Shown here one piece after another: positions 7,559 through 14,988 of a stretch of 16,914 nt of DNA (its first letter is position 1; the number at the start of each line of letters is the position of its first letter). The DNA lies in assembly GCF_000373985.1 (NCBI RefSeq), contig NZ_KB893126.1:1-16914 (forward strand), read 5' to 3'. The notes beneath the pieces were generated by a model. That model ran no database searches, had not been told where the DNA came from, and saw only the letters and a program-made list of their open reading frames with translations. Position numbers and translations under genes: made by a program. Source of the DNA: Desulfobacter curvatus DSM 3379 (GTDB lineage: Bacteria > Desulfobacterota > Desulfobacteria > Desulfobacterales > Desulfobacteraceae).

Positions 7559-8014
7559 TTATGAAATGTTGGGGTTTAAGGTCCACCGGATAAACCACCC
7601 CGATTCATCCTGGTCAAGACAGACAATCCCTGAATTCTGAAATTTCAGCACCTTGGGCGCCTCCCGGCCGGTAGTCAGGTAAGAGACCAGTTTTTCCATA
7701 TAGGGAAGATGGCCCACCACCATATGATTGGAATCCGGATCAAGCCGGTCGCCAAGTACCTTTACATCATCCATGGGGGAGATATTCTCCATCTGCTCAA
7801 TGCCGGGACCGGGACAAAGGACATCAGCCATGATCAGGGCGGTCTGTTCCGCGCGTTTTTTTCCGGAATGAAAAATTTTAGAGATTTTAACGCTGTAACC
7901 GGCGGCCACTTCAGCTATTTTTAAGGTTTCCTCACGTCCCTTTTCAGACAATCCTTTTTCAGGGTTTTCGGTTTTTGGCAGACTTAGCCCGTGCTGTACA
8001 AGAAATACCGACAT
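7559..8014 (-). CDS. sixA: SixA-like phosphohistidine phosphatase (histidine phosphatase superfamily)
   Basis: This is a small one-domain histidine phosphatase, like SixA, which removes phosphate from phosphohistidine in His-containing phosphotransfer proteins. From the chosen start it is 151 aa. The N-terminal motif is VFLVQHG, with catalytic His8; the canonical Arg of RHG is Gln. The family pattern GLSEKGREE follows, then the second phosphate pocket (HSGKKRAEQTA) and the second catalytic His in VVGHLPYM. I recall VQHG variants in SixA-like proteins, so this need not mean loss of activity. I chose the ATG at 8014 because AAAGGAG sits 5-6 bases before it. An ATG at 8029 lies in front of that ribosome binding site, and its product would start with five odd residues. 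The gene follows its own good promoter and is first of a probable sixA-nudix-jetD unit. Confidence 0.88.
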   Translation of the reverse strand: MSVFLVQHGLSLPKTENPEKGLSEKGREETLKIAEVAAGYSVKISKIFHSGKKRAEQTALIMADVLCPGPGIEQMENISPMDDVKVLGDRLDPDSNHMVVGHLPYMEKLVSYLTTGREAPKVLKFQNSGIVCLDQDESGWFIRWTLNPNIS

Positions 8015-8045
8015 ACAGTCTCCTTTCATATTTTTTCATTAAGCC

Positions 8046-8074
8046 ATAGTAGTTAAGTAATTCCTGCGCGTCAA
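8046..8074 (-). promoter_or_regulatory. Predicted sigma-70 promoter of sixA-nudix-jetD
   Basis: On the minus strand TTGACG (8069-8074, 5/6 match) and TACTAT (8046-8051, 4/6 match) are 17 bases apart. The -10 box is about 31 bases before the sixA ATG. It lies in the ~105-base gap after the hipA stop. If it is used, jetD is expressed independently of jetABC and hipBA. Confidence 0.5.
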
Positions 8075-8119
8075 CGCCAAGTCTTTATTTTAAAATAGAG
8101 AAACAGTCATGCACTTCCA

Positions 8120-9379
8120 TCAGACAAGCGCTTTCCGGATAGCTTCAAGTTGTTCAATATTACCTGATATCACCCGTGATAAACTTGAATAGATTTTGGA
8201 CGGCCCATACTCTTTTTCGTGCTTGGCCAGAACGGTTTTGTAGTTTAACGCAATGGAACGGATGGCTTTATCCATGATTTTAGCCAGTTTTTCCGGACGA
8301 AGTTTCATGTCGCCGGCGAAGGTTTTAAACGCGTTGACCTTTAATCGGTCCTGCCGAAATGTTTTGCCGACGGACATGGCAAAGTGCTTTTCCAGGGTGT
8401 CATATACCTGGGTAGACAATAGGTCATAATAGGGTGCCATTTTCAATTCATGGCCATGGATGATGGAAAAATTTTTGCCGTGGGCATCATGGTTTCCGAT
8501 TAAGGCATTAAATACTAAAACAAAAGCCATTTCAGCCCTTATTTCGGCACTCGGGCTTAAATATTCGTCAATCAATGACCGGCATTGCCTGAAGCCGGGA
8601 CCGCCTTTTATCTGATATTTCCTGTCAACCGGAAGTCCCATGGCCTGGCAAAAATCTTCCTGGTGAATCCGGGCCACCCGGTCCGGCAGAATTTTTCTAT
8701 CAAATCTTTCCACCAGATAAAGTTCATGGGGTCCCATTTGAATTAGCTTGGAATTAGGCACCCGGATTCCGATTATCCGGGCCAGATTCATGCAAAAGGC
8801 TTCATTTCTCTGTATCCCGGGAAACATCGGACTCATGGGTTTTATGATATGGGTTGTTGCCGAACCGGAATTGGTGGGAAGATAAAATTTATTTTTTGAA
8901 AAATAGACAGGCAGTTTATCCTGTACCCCGGCAATGGAAAGACGGGCCGGTTGCATTTCCAAATACAATTGCGGGTGATCGGAAGATGTTTCCATGCGGT
9001 CCAGGGCGTTTGTCAGTTTTTGGGTTGCATCCTCATAACACCATGGCGTTAGGTCTGGTTCCTGGTCTTGCGCCATGATGGACAGTGCTCCGGCACAATC
9101 CCTGCCATAGAGATCAAGAAAAGCAAAGGTATCCTTTTTATTAAATCGATTGTTGAAAGACAGAATGGACCGGACACCGCTTTCCGGAAGCAGGTTTTCA
9201 AAAAAAGCCGTACTGAGTGCCGGGGAGAATTTTTCTTCCCTGCACGGCAGGGACAAGGATATTGGCAGCCCTACGGTTTTCAACCATTGGTGCCCATACT
9301 GAAATTGAACCCGTCCTTTGGTATGTCGAGAAAGGGTGCCGACAAGGCGTTTACCCAAGAAAATCGAAAGATTCTCCAT
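8120..9379 (-). CDS. hipA: HipA-like Ser/Thr protein kinase toxin
   Basis: HipA toxins are kinases that phosphorylate a target such as glutamyl-tRNA synthetase and stop growth; the partner HipB neutralises them. This 419-aa protein has the full architecture. The N-terminal couple domain holds LSLPCREEKFSPALSTAFFENLLPE-like sequence (about 42-66). The activation-loop/P-loop motif is SIAGVQDK (148-155), the ATP-binding Lys is about 180, the hinge is VERFDR (about 223-228), the catalytic loop is NHDAHGKN (296-303, with Asp298 and Asn303), and the metal-binding Asp is at 319 (YYDLLST). All key kinase residues are present, so it should be active. The ATG overlaps the end of hipB by 29 bases and follows GGAGAGG, so translation is coupled to the antitoxin. 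The region looks more AT-rich than jetABC, hinting at separate origin. HipA certain; target unknown. Confidence 0.93.
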   Translation of the reverse strand: MENLSIFLGKRLVGTLSRHTKGRVQFQYGHQWLKTVGLPISLSLPCREEKFSPALSTAFFENLLPESGVRSILSFNNRFNKKDTFAFLDLYGRDCAGALSIMAQDQEPDLTPWCYEDATQKLTNALDRMETSSDHPQLYLEMQPARLSIAGVQDKLPVYFSKNKFYLPTNSGSATTHIIKPMSPMFPGIQRNEAFCMNLARIIGIRVPNSKLIQMGPHELYLVERFDRKILPDRVARIHQEDFCQAMGLPVDRKYQIKGGPGFRQCRSLIDEYLSPSAEIRAEMAFVLVFNALIGNHDAHGKNFSIIHGHELKMAPYYDLLSTQVYDTLEKHFAMSVGKTFRQDRLKVNAFKTFAGDMKLRPEKLAKIMDKAIRSIALNYKTVLAKHEKEYGPSKIYSSLSRVISGNIEQLEAIRKALV

Positions 9380-9626
9380 TGGCCCTCTCCTGCTCTAAAG
9401 GTTTATCTGAAACGTATATCCGGAGAGAGAGCGCCCCAAGCAAATCAAAGACCTTATCAATTTGAACCGTTTTCTTTCCCCTTTCCACATCACTGATGAA
9501 TTTCACACTGGTGCCGGTAATATCCGCCAGATCCTTTTGGGTCATTTTTTTTTGTTTCCTGGACTCTTTGATTGCTTTGCCAAGATATCCGGGCATTCTG
9601 GCGTGATATGGATACGCTATATTCAT
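9351..9626 (-). CDS. hipB: HipB-like antitoxin, XRE-type helix-turn-helix repressor
   Basis: This 91-aa antitoxin has an XRE/Cro-type helix-turn-helix at about residues 18-66 (KAIKESRKQKKMTQKDLADI, then SVKFISDVERGKKT), typical of HipB. It should bind HipA and repress its own promoter. The start at 9626 follows GAGGAGG with 5-base spacing, a strong ribosome binding site. An internal Met at residue 11 lacks one. Three near-palindromic sites upstream (9646-9740) are the likely operators. The stop lies inside the hipA start region with a 29-base overlap, the classical antitoxin-first arrangement. Confidence 0.92.
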   Translation of the reverse strand: MNIAYPYHARMPGYLGKAIKESRKQKKMTQKDLADITGTSVKFISDVERGKKTVQIDKVFDLLGALSLRIYVSDKPLEQERANGESFDFLG

Positions 9627-9645
9627 CTATGCCTCCTCTATAGAA

Positions 9646-9663
9646 TTTAACCGTACTGTTAAA
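9646..9663. promoter_or_regulatory. hipBA operator O1
   Basis: TTTAACCGTACTGTTAAA is an 18-base imperfect palindrome with half-sites TTTAACCG and CTGTTAAA, centred at 9654.5. It is closest to hipB, 20 bases before the ATG, and would overlap the -10 region of the predicted promoter, consistent with autorepression. Confidence 0.7.
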
Positions 9664-9678
9664 TTGATCAGGAGTCAA
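9650..9678 (-). promoter_or_regulatory. Candidate hipBA promoter
   Basis: On the minus strand TTGACT (9673-9678) matches the -35 box at 5/6. A 17-base spacer leads to TACGGT (9650-9655), a poor -10 of 3/6 lying inside O1. The position between O1 and O2 is what an autorepressed promoter would need, but the -10 is weak. Confidence 0.3.
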
Positions 9679-9682
9679 TTGT

Positions 9683-9702
9683 TTTTAACCGAACGGTTAA
9701 AA
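9683..9702. promoter_or_regulatory. hipBA operator O2
   Basis: TTTTAACCGAACGGTTAAAA is a perfect 9-bp inverted repeat around a 2-base AA centre at 9692.5. It is the best copy of the three and defines the consensus TTAACCG-NN-CGGTTAA. Confidence 0.75.
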
Positions 9703-9721
9703 GACGTTGGTTATTGATAAA

Positions 9722-9740
9722 AATAACCGTTCGATTAATT
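9722..9740. promoter_or_regulatory. hipBA operator O3
   Basis: AATAACCGTTCGATTAATT is a degenerate copy of the same palindrome centred at 9730.5, only 18 bases past the jetC stop codon. Binding here would place HipB across the jetC-hipB junction. Confidence 0.6.
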
Positions 9741-9758
9741 TTAGATGGAGATATCAAA

Positions 9759-12700
9759 TCACCCCTCCACATGGATCTGGATGGTTTCAAGTTTTTCAAA
9801 GGGGCGTCCGTCAATTAAAAGTTGTGAGCCTGCCTTTTGGATGACGATCCTGTGGGCGAACAGCTCAATGGAGCCGGTGTCGTTGATGCCGGTCAGATAG
9901 ATGCACTGGACCCCTAACGCCTTTGCCACCTTAAGCTGGGCATCCAGAAAGTCGGGCCGGTTGCACACCCCCAAAGGGTTGTCCAGGATCAAAAATCCCG
10001 GCATGGGCCTGGCACCGCTTTTAAAGCGCCGGCTTCTCATGTATACCAGAAGGGCATAAAGCAGCACTGCCGTGGTCAGCGCCTCTCCGCCGGACCCGAG
10101 ATCCTTGCCCACAGGTTCATAGTTTCTGGCGGTGTCATCGCACTTGAGCAGCCGGATGTTAAAACTCTTTTTGGCTTCCACGGCCAAAAGGCGATAGAGC
10201 AGATCTGCGCCCAGGCAGTTGCCTTCGGCCGGGTTGACTTGTGGGCACAGCCCTTTTTGGATGCACTCTTCCATCCAGTTTTCCAGACTCTCTTTATAGG
10301 CCCGGTCAAACCGGCTGAAATTAAGTTTTGCCGCAGCCCTTAAAATGGGTTTTCCGCCGTAGATAAACACCTGTTCCGGGATGGCAACCTGGGTGGCTGC
10401 GGTCAGTTTCTGGTGGCAGTCCTTGGCATGTTCCAAAAGCTGGCTGACATGGGTATCCATCAAGGTTTTTGACCGGGAGAGATCCCCCTCCAGGGTGGCG
10501 GCGATTCCGGTGCAGTTCTTGATCAGATCACTGCAGGATAATGCCATGCTGTCGGCATCGTGTTCTTTAAGCGCGGCTGCCAGGGCGGGAACAATCCCCT
10601 CAACATCGGAATCCCGGATATGGGCGTCAAGCGCCCTGTACTTTGCATCCCGCTTCCGTTCCAAATCTTGGGTCTTCCGGGCCTGTTCTTTTTTTTCGGA
10701 TTGAAGCTGCTTGACCCTGTTTTCCATCTCCATACAGTGGGCCTGCCGGTTCTGGGGATGCAGAAGGTCGGGCCAGTTCGGGTCCAGGTCAGACGGTTTT
10801 GTCTCCGGGGGATCCCCTGCCCGGGCGGCAAGGGTTTTCAGGGTATTGAACCAGGTATTGACCGACTCCATATCCTCCCGGGCCCGGCTGATCTGTTGGG
10901 TCAAGGTTTCCAGTCGGCTTTCCAGGTTCTGCTTTGCGGTTTCCAGGTCCGGGATCACGGTGTTTTCCAGATTTTGCAAAGAAAACCCCTGGAGTTTATC
11001 TGGAGTCAGTCTGGGTGCAATCTGCTTTTTTTCAAGCAGATCCAGTGCTTCTCGCTCTCTTTGGGCCTCTTTTTCCAACACCTCAGCCTGGGCTTCGGCA
11101 CGCGATTGTTCCCTGGAATCCTTTTTCGCTTGAGCGGCCAGGAGATCCCGTTTCACTTGACGTTCCATGGACGCTTTAGCGGCCCAGTCCCGGGCCTGGT
11201 CAGGATCAAAAGCATGGTCGGACTCAAACCGGGTCAACTTTCCCTGAAGGTCTGACAGGTCCCGGCCAAGATCCTGTACTTCCCGTTCAAGGGCTGCCAC
11301 CCCAAGCTCCGTGCTACGTTGCTGTAAATTTGCCTGGGCCTGGAAATAGAGTGACTTGATGTCTTGGGGGGACATGTCCAGGGTATGGCCTTGCGTATCT
11401 GGATTTTTATCCTCTGCTCCCAGGGGAAGGGGGATCTCCCCGGCCAGTTCATCCAGCCGGTCCCGGTCTTTTTCCAGTGCCGGAATTTTGTTGCCGGCAT
11501 CCATGGCTGCCTGTTCCAGGGCAGAAGCCTGGGATTCAAGGGTTATGATCCCAAGGTCAAGTTTCTTTAAGATCTGTTTGTTTTGTGCTGCCTGCTGCTG
11601 CCAGGATTTCCATTCACCATACTGGGCCAGCCATTGCCGGGCATGCTTGAGGGTTTCCCCAAATCGGGCCTTGTCCGAGGTCAATTCCTCGATCCGGCTG
11701 TCGCACCGGGTGATCCTGGTCTTGATATCCGTTATCCGGTCCTGGGCAGCGGATATCTCCCGGCAGGTTTTTTCATGGGCCTTTTTTGCCAGATCCAGGT
11801 CCAGATCCAATCGTTTCACTGCAGCCGGATCGGGAAACACTTCCCTGAACGCTTTTAAATCGTTCAAAGATTTTTCCATGGCATTGCGCGTGAGTAAAAG
11901 ATCCCGGATCAGAGTCTCTTTTTCCTGTTTTTCTTCGGAAATCGTTTGTTTTAGGTTCTGGGTGCCTGCAAGGGTGTAGATGGACGGATCTTTAGGTAGA
12001 ATGCGCTTGTGGGCAATTTCATCAATGGTGGTGATGTCGGTGACCGGCAGCGAGAGCACCACCGGCCGCCGCAGCCAGGCCGGGGGTTCCAGTGCCAGAA
12101 TTTCCTCCATCACCTGGGAGCTTGCCGCCATAATGCCGGTGAACCGGGCCGGATCACGGTGAATGAATTGGGCTGTGGCCTCGGCCTCCATCTCCAGGGA
12201 GGCCAGATATTCAGGAAAAGCCCGGATCTGGGTGGGGCTGATGCCGATATCCCTGTAGTGCCGGATCAGACGGCGGGTTTGATCATCAACAGCCAGGGTG
12301 CGCACTTCATCCAGGCTCTTGAGTTCATTGCTAAGGTTGCGCTCCTCTTTTTCCATGCGCGTAAGGTCCTGGGTTTTGCGTGAAATCGCATCGGACAACG
12401 CTGATACATGGGCGGCATTGGTGGGGTCAAAGTTGTCGGAACCGGCTGCCGTTCGGATGTGGGAATCTGAAATCAGTCTTTCCCGCCATGTTTTCTCCTG
12501 GGCTTTGCAGGCCAGGGCTTCATCAATGGCTGTTTGATCCCGGACCTTTTGGATGGAAAGCGCCTCCCGGTTTTGGTTTTCCCGGGCAAGGGTCTCGTTC
12601 AGAACTTTGTGCTTTTCCCGGGTCTGGGAAAGATCCTTGCCGGTTCGATTTAAGTCTTGTTTAAGGCGGTTAGAATAATCTCCAGGTGCTTCAAGAAAAT

Positions 12701-14174
12701 GGGGATCAATGGCGTTCCCGGCTTCCAAGGCCATTTCCAGACGGGCTTGCAGCCGGTTTGTTTCATTGTTCAGCCGGGTATGTTCCTTTTGGGTTTCCTT
12801 GAGCTCCCGGCGGCAGGCATCCTGTTTTTCCTTTGCCGTGGCCGCCTGCGCCTTTGCCGCTTCAATCTGCCTTTGGGTTTGCTGCCTGCGTTGGGTGATG
12901 CAGGCATGGAAAGCCCTGGCATGTTGGTCTGCTTTTTCACGAAGGGGTGTCAACGCTGAGCCCGAAGCAGTCAGCGCCTCTTGTTTATCTTGAAGCCTGC
13001 CGGTGATCAGATTGATCCGGGCCAGGATATCTGCGGCATCCAGGGCATGGCCCAAGGCTTCCCCGGCTTTGATGGCACGGTTTAAGTCGGCAGCATGCCC
13101 CAAGCGTTCCTTTTGGGCCAGATCCAGAGAAAATCCCCGGGCCACTGCCAGATCCGCCCGGGTACCGTTAAGATCTGTTTGGGCCTTACTTTCATCTTCC
13201 TGAGCCTGGGCCAGCCGCTTGTGGGCCTGCTGTTGTTCTGCCCCGGCCTTTGGCAGCGCCCGGGAGACCAGGAACGCGGCCTGTTCAAGTTCCCCATCGC
13301 AGTGTTTTTGTTTCTCTTTGGCCCCAAGGTACTCGGCGGCAATGGGCTGAAAATCCTCCAGACGGGTTTTCAGGGATAATACGGCCGCCAGCCGCTTTTT
13401 TTTCCAAGGCATGGTTCTCATTTTTTCCATGTTGGTCAAGGTAGCGTCACGAAGTTGCCCGGCAAAATCCATGTCCGTGACACATCCCAGGAAAAAGGAG
13501 AGAAAGTCGGCCTCAGACCGGAACCGGAACGCATCTTTGATGCCCCCTTCGCTTCTGGCAAAATCGATCTGCCGGTCCACCAGCCACGGATCCAGACCGA
13601 TCTTCTCCAGGCGCTCCCCCCAATCTTTCTGAACATCGGTGATCACTACCTGGTTGTCTTGATGATGTAAAAATTCCCGGACAGCGGTCAACGGCTTTGG
13701 GTGTTCTAATAGCTTGGGCCAGCTTTGTTGCATACGGTCAAAAAAATCCGGGGCCTGGGCCTGGAAATAATAACGCACCAGGGGTTTCGACGCTTCCTTG
13801 TAACTGTAAAGCACCTGGCCGATGACCAGGCGTTCTTCCGGAGTGTCGTCAAAGAGGTTCTCTTCCCTGGGCACGGCCATCTCAATAAAGATCACTGCGG
13901 GCCGTCCCGGCACCAGATACTGGGAAAGGGTTTTGTCCCCACCGGACTGCAGGTGCTGGACAAACCGTTTCTGGTCCGGACAAAAGGTGTTGAGCAAAAA
14001 GGAGATCAAGGTGGTTTTACAGGTGCCGTTTACCGCAAAGATGACCCCGTGATCCGATGAGACATCCGGATCAAATGGGCGGCTGCCGTGGTCGGCTATG
14101 GGGAAATTGCCCTGCTGGAGAATGTTTTCTCCGGCACAGATTTCTCCGGCAAATATCCGGGTGATTCTAAACAT
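9759..14174 (-). CDS. jetC: JetC-like SMC/MukB-type ATPase of a Wadjet system
   Basis: This is the motor of the JetABC complex, expected to load on DNA and extrude loops. The predicted architecture is SMC-like: an N-terminal head, a very long coiled coil (about 260-620 and 790-1240), a globular hinge-like insert (about 620-790), and a C-terminal head. It has 1471 aa from this start. C-terminal head features are DLGSGGEALT (about 1358-1367, ABC signature-like) and a Walker B with Asp about 1398 in FLILDNP. Two oddities stand out: Walker A is AVNGTCKTT (about 47-55), where both family glycines are replaced (Ala, Cys), and the residue after the Walker B Asp is Asn, not Glu. I chose the second ATG (14174) because AGGAGG lies 6 bases before it. 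The ATG at 14180 abuts the AGGAGG with no spacer. The gene overlaps jetB by 8 bases. Family call firm, subtype unassigned. Confidence 0.85.
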   Translation of the reverse strand: MFRITRIFAGEICAGENILQQGNFPIADHGSRPFDPDVSSDHGVIFAVNGTCKTTLISFLLNTFCPDQKRFVQHLQSGGDKTLSQYLVPGRPAVIFIEMAVPREENLFDDTPEERLVIGQVLYSYKEASKPLVRYYFQAQAPDFFDRMQQSWPKLLEHPKPLTAVREFLHHQDNQVVITDVQKDWGERLEKIGLDPWLVDRQIDFARSEGGIKDAFRFRSEADFLSFFLGCVTDMDFAGQLRDATLTNMEKMRTMPWKKKRLAAVLSLKTRLEDFQPIAAEYLGAKEKQKHCDGELEQAAFLVSRALPKAGAEQQQAHKRLAQAQEDESKAQTDLNGTRADLAVARGFSLDLAQKERLGHAADLNRAIKAGEALGHALDAADILARINLITGRLQDKQEALTASGSALTPLREKADQHARAFHACITQRRQQTQRQIEAAKAQAATAKEKQDACRRELKETQKEHTRLNNETNRLQARLEMALEAGNAIDPHFLEAPGDYSNRLKQDLNRTGKDLSQTREKHKVLNETLARENQNREALSIQKVRDQTAIDEALACKAQEKTWRERLISDSHIRTAAGSDNFDPTNAAHVSALSDAISRKTQDLTRMEKEERNLSNELKSLDEVRTLAVDDQTRRLIRHYRDIGISPTQIRAFPEYLASLEMEAEATAQFIHRDPARFTGIMAASSQVMEEILALEPPAWLRRPVVLSLPVTDITTIDEIAHKRILPKDPSIYTLAGTQNLKQTISEEKQEKETLIRDLLLTRNAMEKSLNDLKAFREVFPDPAAVKRLDLDLDLAKKAHEKTCREISAAQDRITDIKTRITRCDSRIEELTSDKARFGETLKHARQWLAQYGEWKSWQQQAAQNKQILKKLDLGIITLESQASALEQAAMDAGNKIPALEKDRDRLDELAGEIPLPLGAEDKNPDTQGHTLDMSPQDIKSLYFQAQANLQQRSTELGVAALEREVQDLGRDLSDLQGKLTRFESDHAFDPDQARDWAAKASMERQVKRDLLAAQAKKDSREQSRAEAQAEVLEKEAQREREALDLLEKKQIAPRLTPDKLQGFSLQNLENTVIPDLETAKQNLESRLETLTQQISRAREDMESVNTWFNTLKTLAARAGDPPETKPSDLDPNWPDLLHPQNRQAHCMEMENRVKQLQSEKKEQARKTQDLERKRDAKYRALDAHIRDSDVEGIVPALAAALKEHDADSMALSCSDLIKNCTGIAATLEGDLSRSKTLMDTHVSQLLEHAKDCHQKLTAATQVAIPEQVFIYGGKPILRAAAKLNFSRFDRAYKESLENWMEECIQKGLCPQVNPAEGNCLGADLLYRLLAVEAKKSFNIRLLKCDDTARNYEPVGKDLGSGGEALTTAVLLYALLVYMRSRRFKSGARPMPGFLILDNPLGVCNRPDFLDAQLKVAKALGVQCIYLTGINDTGSIELFAHRIVIQKAGSQLLIDGRPFEKLETIQIHVEG

Positions 14175-14985
14175 GGTCATCCTCCTGGGTACCGGCCTCT
14201 TCTTTGCCCCGGCTTACAATGTCCCTGAAAGCCTGGAAGGTGTATAACATGCCTTCGCGCACCGCAGCCTGGTAGGCTGCGGTGGGGCGGTACTCCACGA
14301 CCCCGTCATGCTCTTCAAAGGCCAGGATGTACCGGGTCTCTCTCATGTGCCGCATCACCTGTTCAATGAGTTCCCGCCAGGAATTGCCGGCCGCTCCCCC
14401 GGTCTGGCGGATGTCGGGGTTGTCTTCTGGCATCTCCCGGATGCGCTGGGCCAGGGTGATGATCTGGGGGTGAAGACGGTCTGCAACGGTATCATCTGTG
14501 CAGGCTTCATTGTCATGGGATTCTGATCCGCCGTCCTTGTCCTCTGGGCACAGTTTGGCAAAGCGGCGCAGGATTTCAAAAATATCGGCCTGGGTGACGG
14601 CGCCTAAATCCTCCACGGGAAGCTCCAGGTCCTGCTCCTGGGGAAAAAAGGCCGTGGCCACGGCGGCATGAACACAAAGGATATCCGCTGCCCTGAAATC
14701 CCCCCGGCCTAAAAGCTTGCCGTAGTCGGTGACGGTCATGGAAAAAAGGCTTTCCGCCCCTATAGATGAGAGACAGAAGCCATCGTCCTCCAGGGCCAGA
14801 ACACTAAGGTCCATGGCCTTCAGGGCTTGGGCCACGGCCCGCTGGAAACCAGCATCGGCCTGGTATCTCTGGATCAGGTTGCCCAACTCCTGCTGGTGGC
14901 GGATCACCAGGGATTTTCGCCCGTGGCTGTGGGCCAGGCTTAAGTATACAAGGCGGTTGACCTGGTAAAGGGTGTCAAGGTCCAT
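14167..14985 (-). CDS. jetB: JetB-like (MukE-like) Wadjet subunit
   Basis: This 272-aa protein sits between the kleisin-like and SMC-like genes, the position of JetB/MukE in Wadjet and MukBEF-type operons. It is probably a dimeric winged-helix subunit (KITE-type) that binds the kleisin. The sequence is mostly helical and has no signal peptide. An acidic low-complexity stretch occurs at about 170-190 (CPEDKDGGSESHDNEACTDD), and a C-terminal segment with HMRETRYILAFEEHDGVVEYRPT resembles the strand-rich wing of a winged helix. The start ATG follows the jetA stop by 3 bases, and the ribosome binding site AAAGGAT lies within the jetA end. The stop overlaps jetC. Sequence similarity alone would not identify it, so the name rests mainly on gene order. 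Confidence 0.72.
   Translation of the reverse strand: MDLDTLYQVNRLVYLSLAHSHGRKSLVIRHQQELGNLIQRYQADAGFQRAVAQALKAMDLSVLALEDDGFCLSSIGAESLFSMTVTDYGKLLGRGDFRAADILCVHAAVATAFFPQEQDLELPVEDLGAVTQADIFEILRRFAKLCPEDKDGGSESHDNEACTDDTVADRLHPQIITLAQRIREMPEDNPDIRQTGGAAGNSWRELIEQVMRHMRETRYILAFEEHDGVVEYRPTAAYQAAVREGMLYTFQAFRDIVSRGKEEAGTQEDDHV
14181..14186 (-). promoter_or_regulatory. Ribosome binding site deciding the jetC start
   Basis: On the minus strand AGGAGG is a perfect Shine-Dalgarno core directly followed by ATGACCATG. The first ATG touches it with no spacer, while the second has the usual 6 bases, so the second is the likely start. It lies within the jetB coding end. Confidence 0.8.
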
Positions 14986-14988
14986 GGG

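Noticed and set aside
9646..9740. CRISPR-like or satellite repeat
   Set aside because: The three short repeats are palindromic operator-type sites upstream of hipB, without spacers or direct-repeat structure.
6952..9760. Transposon ends or target-site duplications around the hipBA-sixA-nudix block
   Set aside because: I looked at the jetC end and the jetD start for matching direct repeats or terminal inverted repeats and saw none; no transposase or integrase gene is present.
10560..11255. 231-aa plus-strand open frame inside jetC
   Set aside because: It is antisense to the coiled-coil part of jetC, low complexity and without family features. The other plus-strand frames in 9759-16563 are similar.
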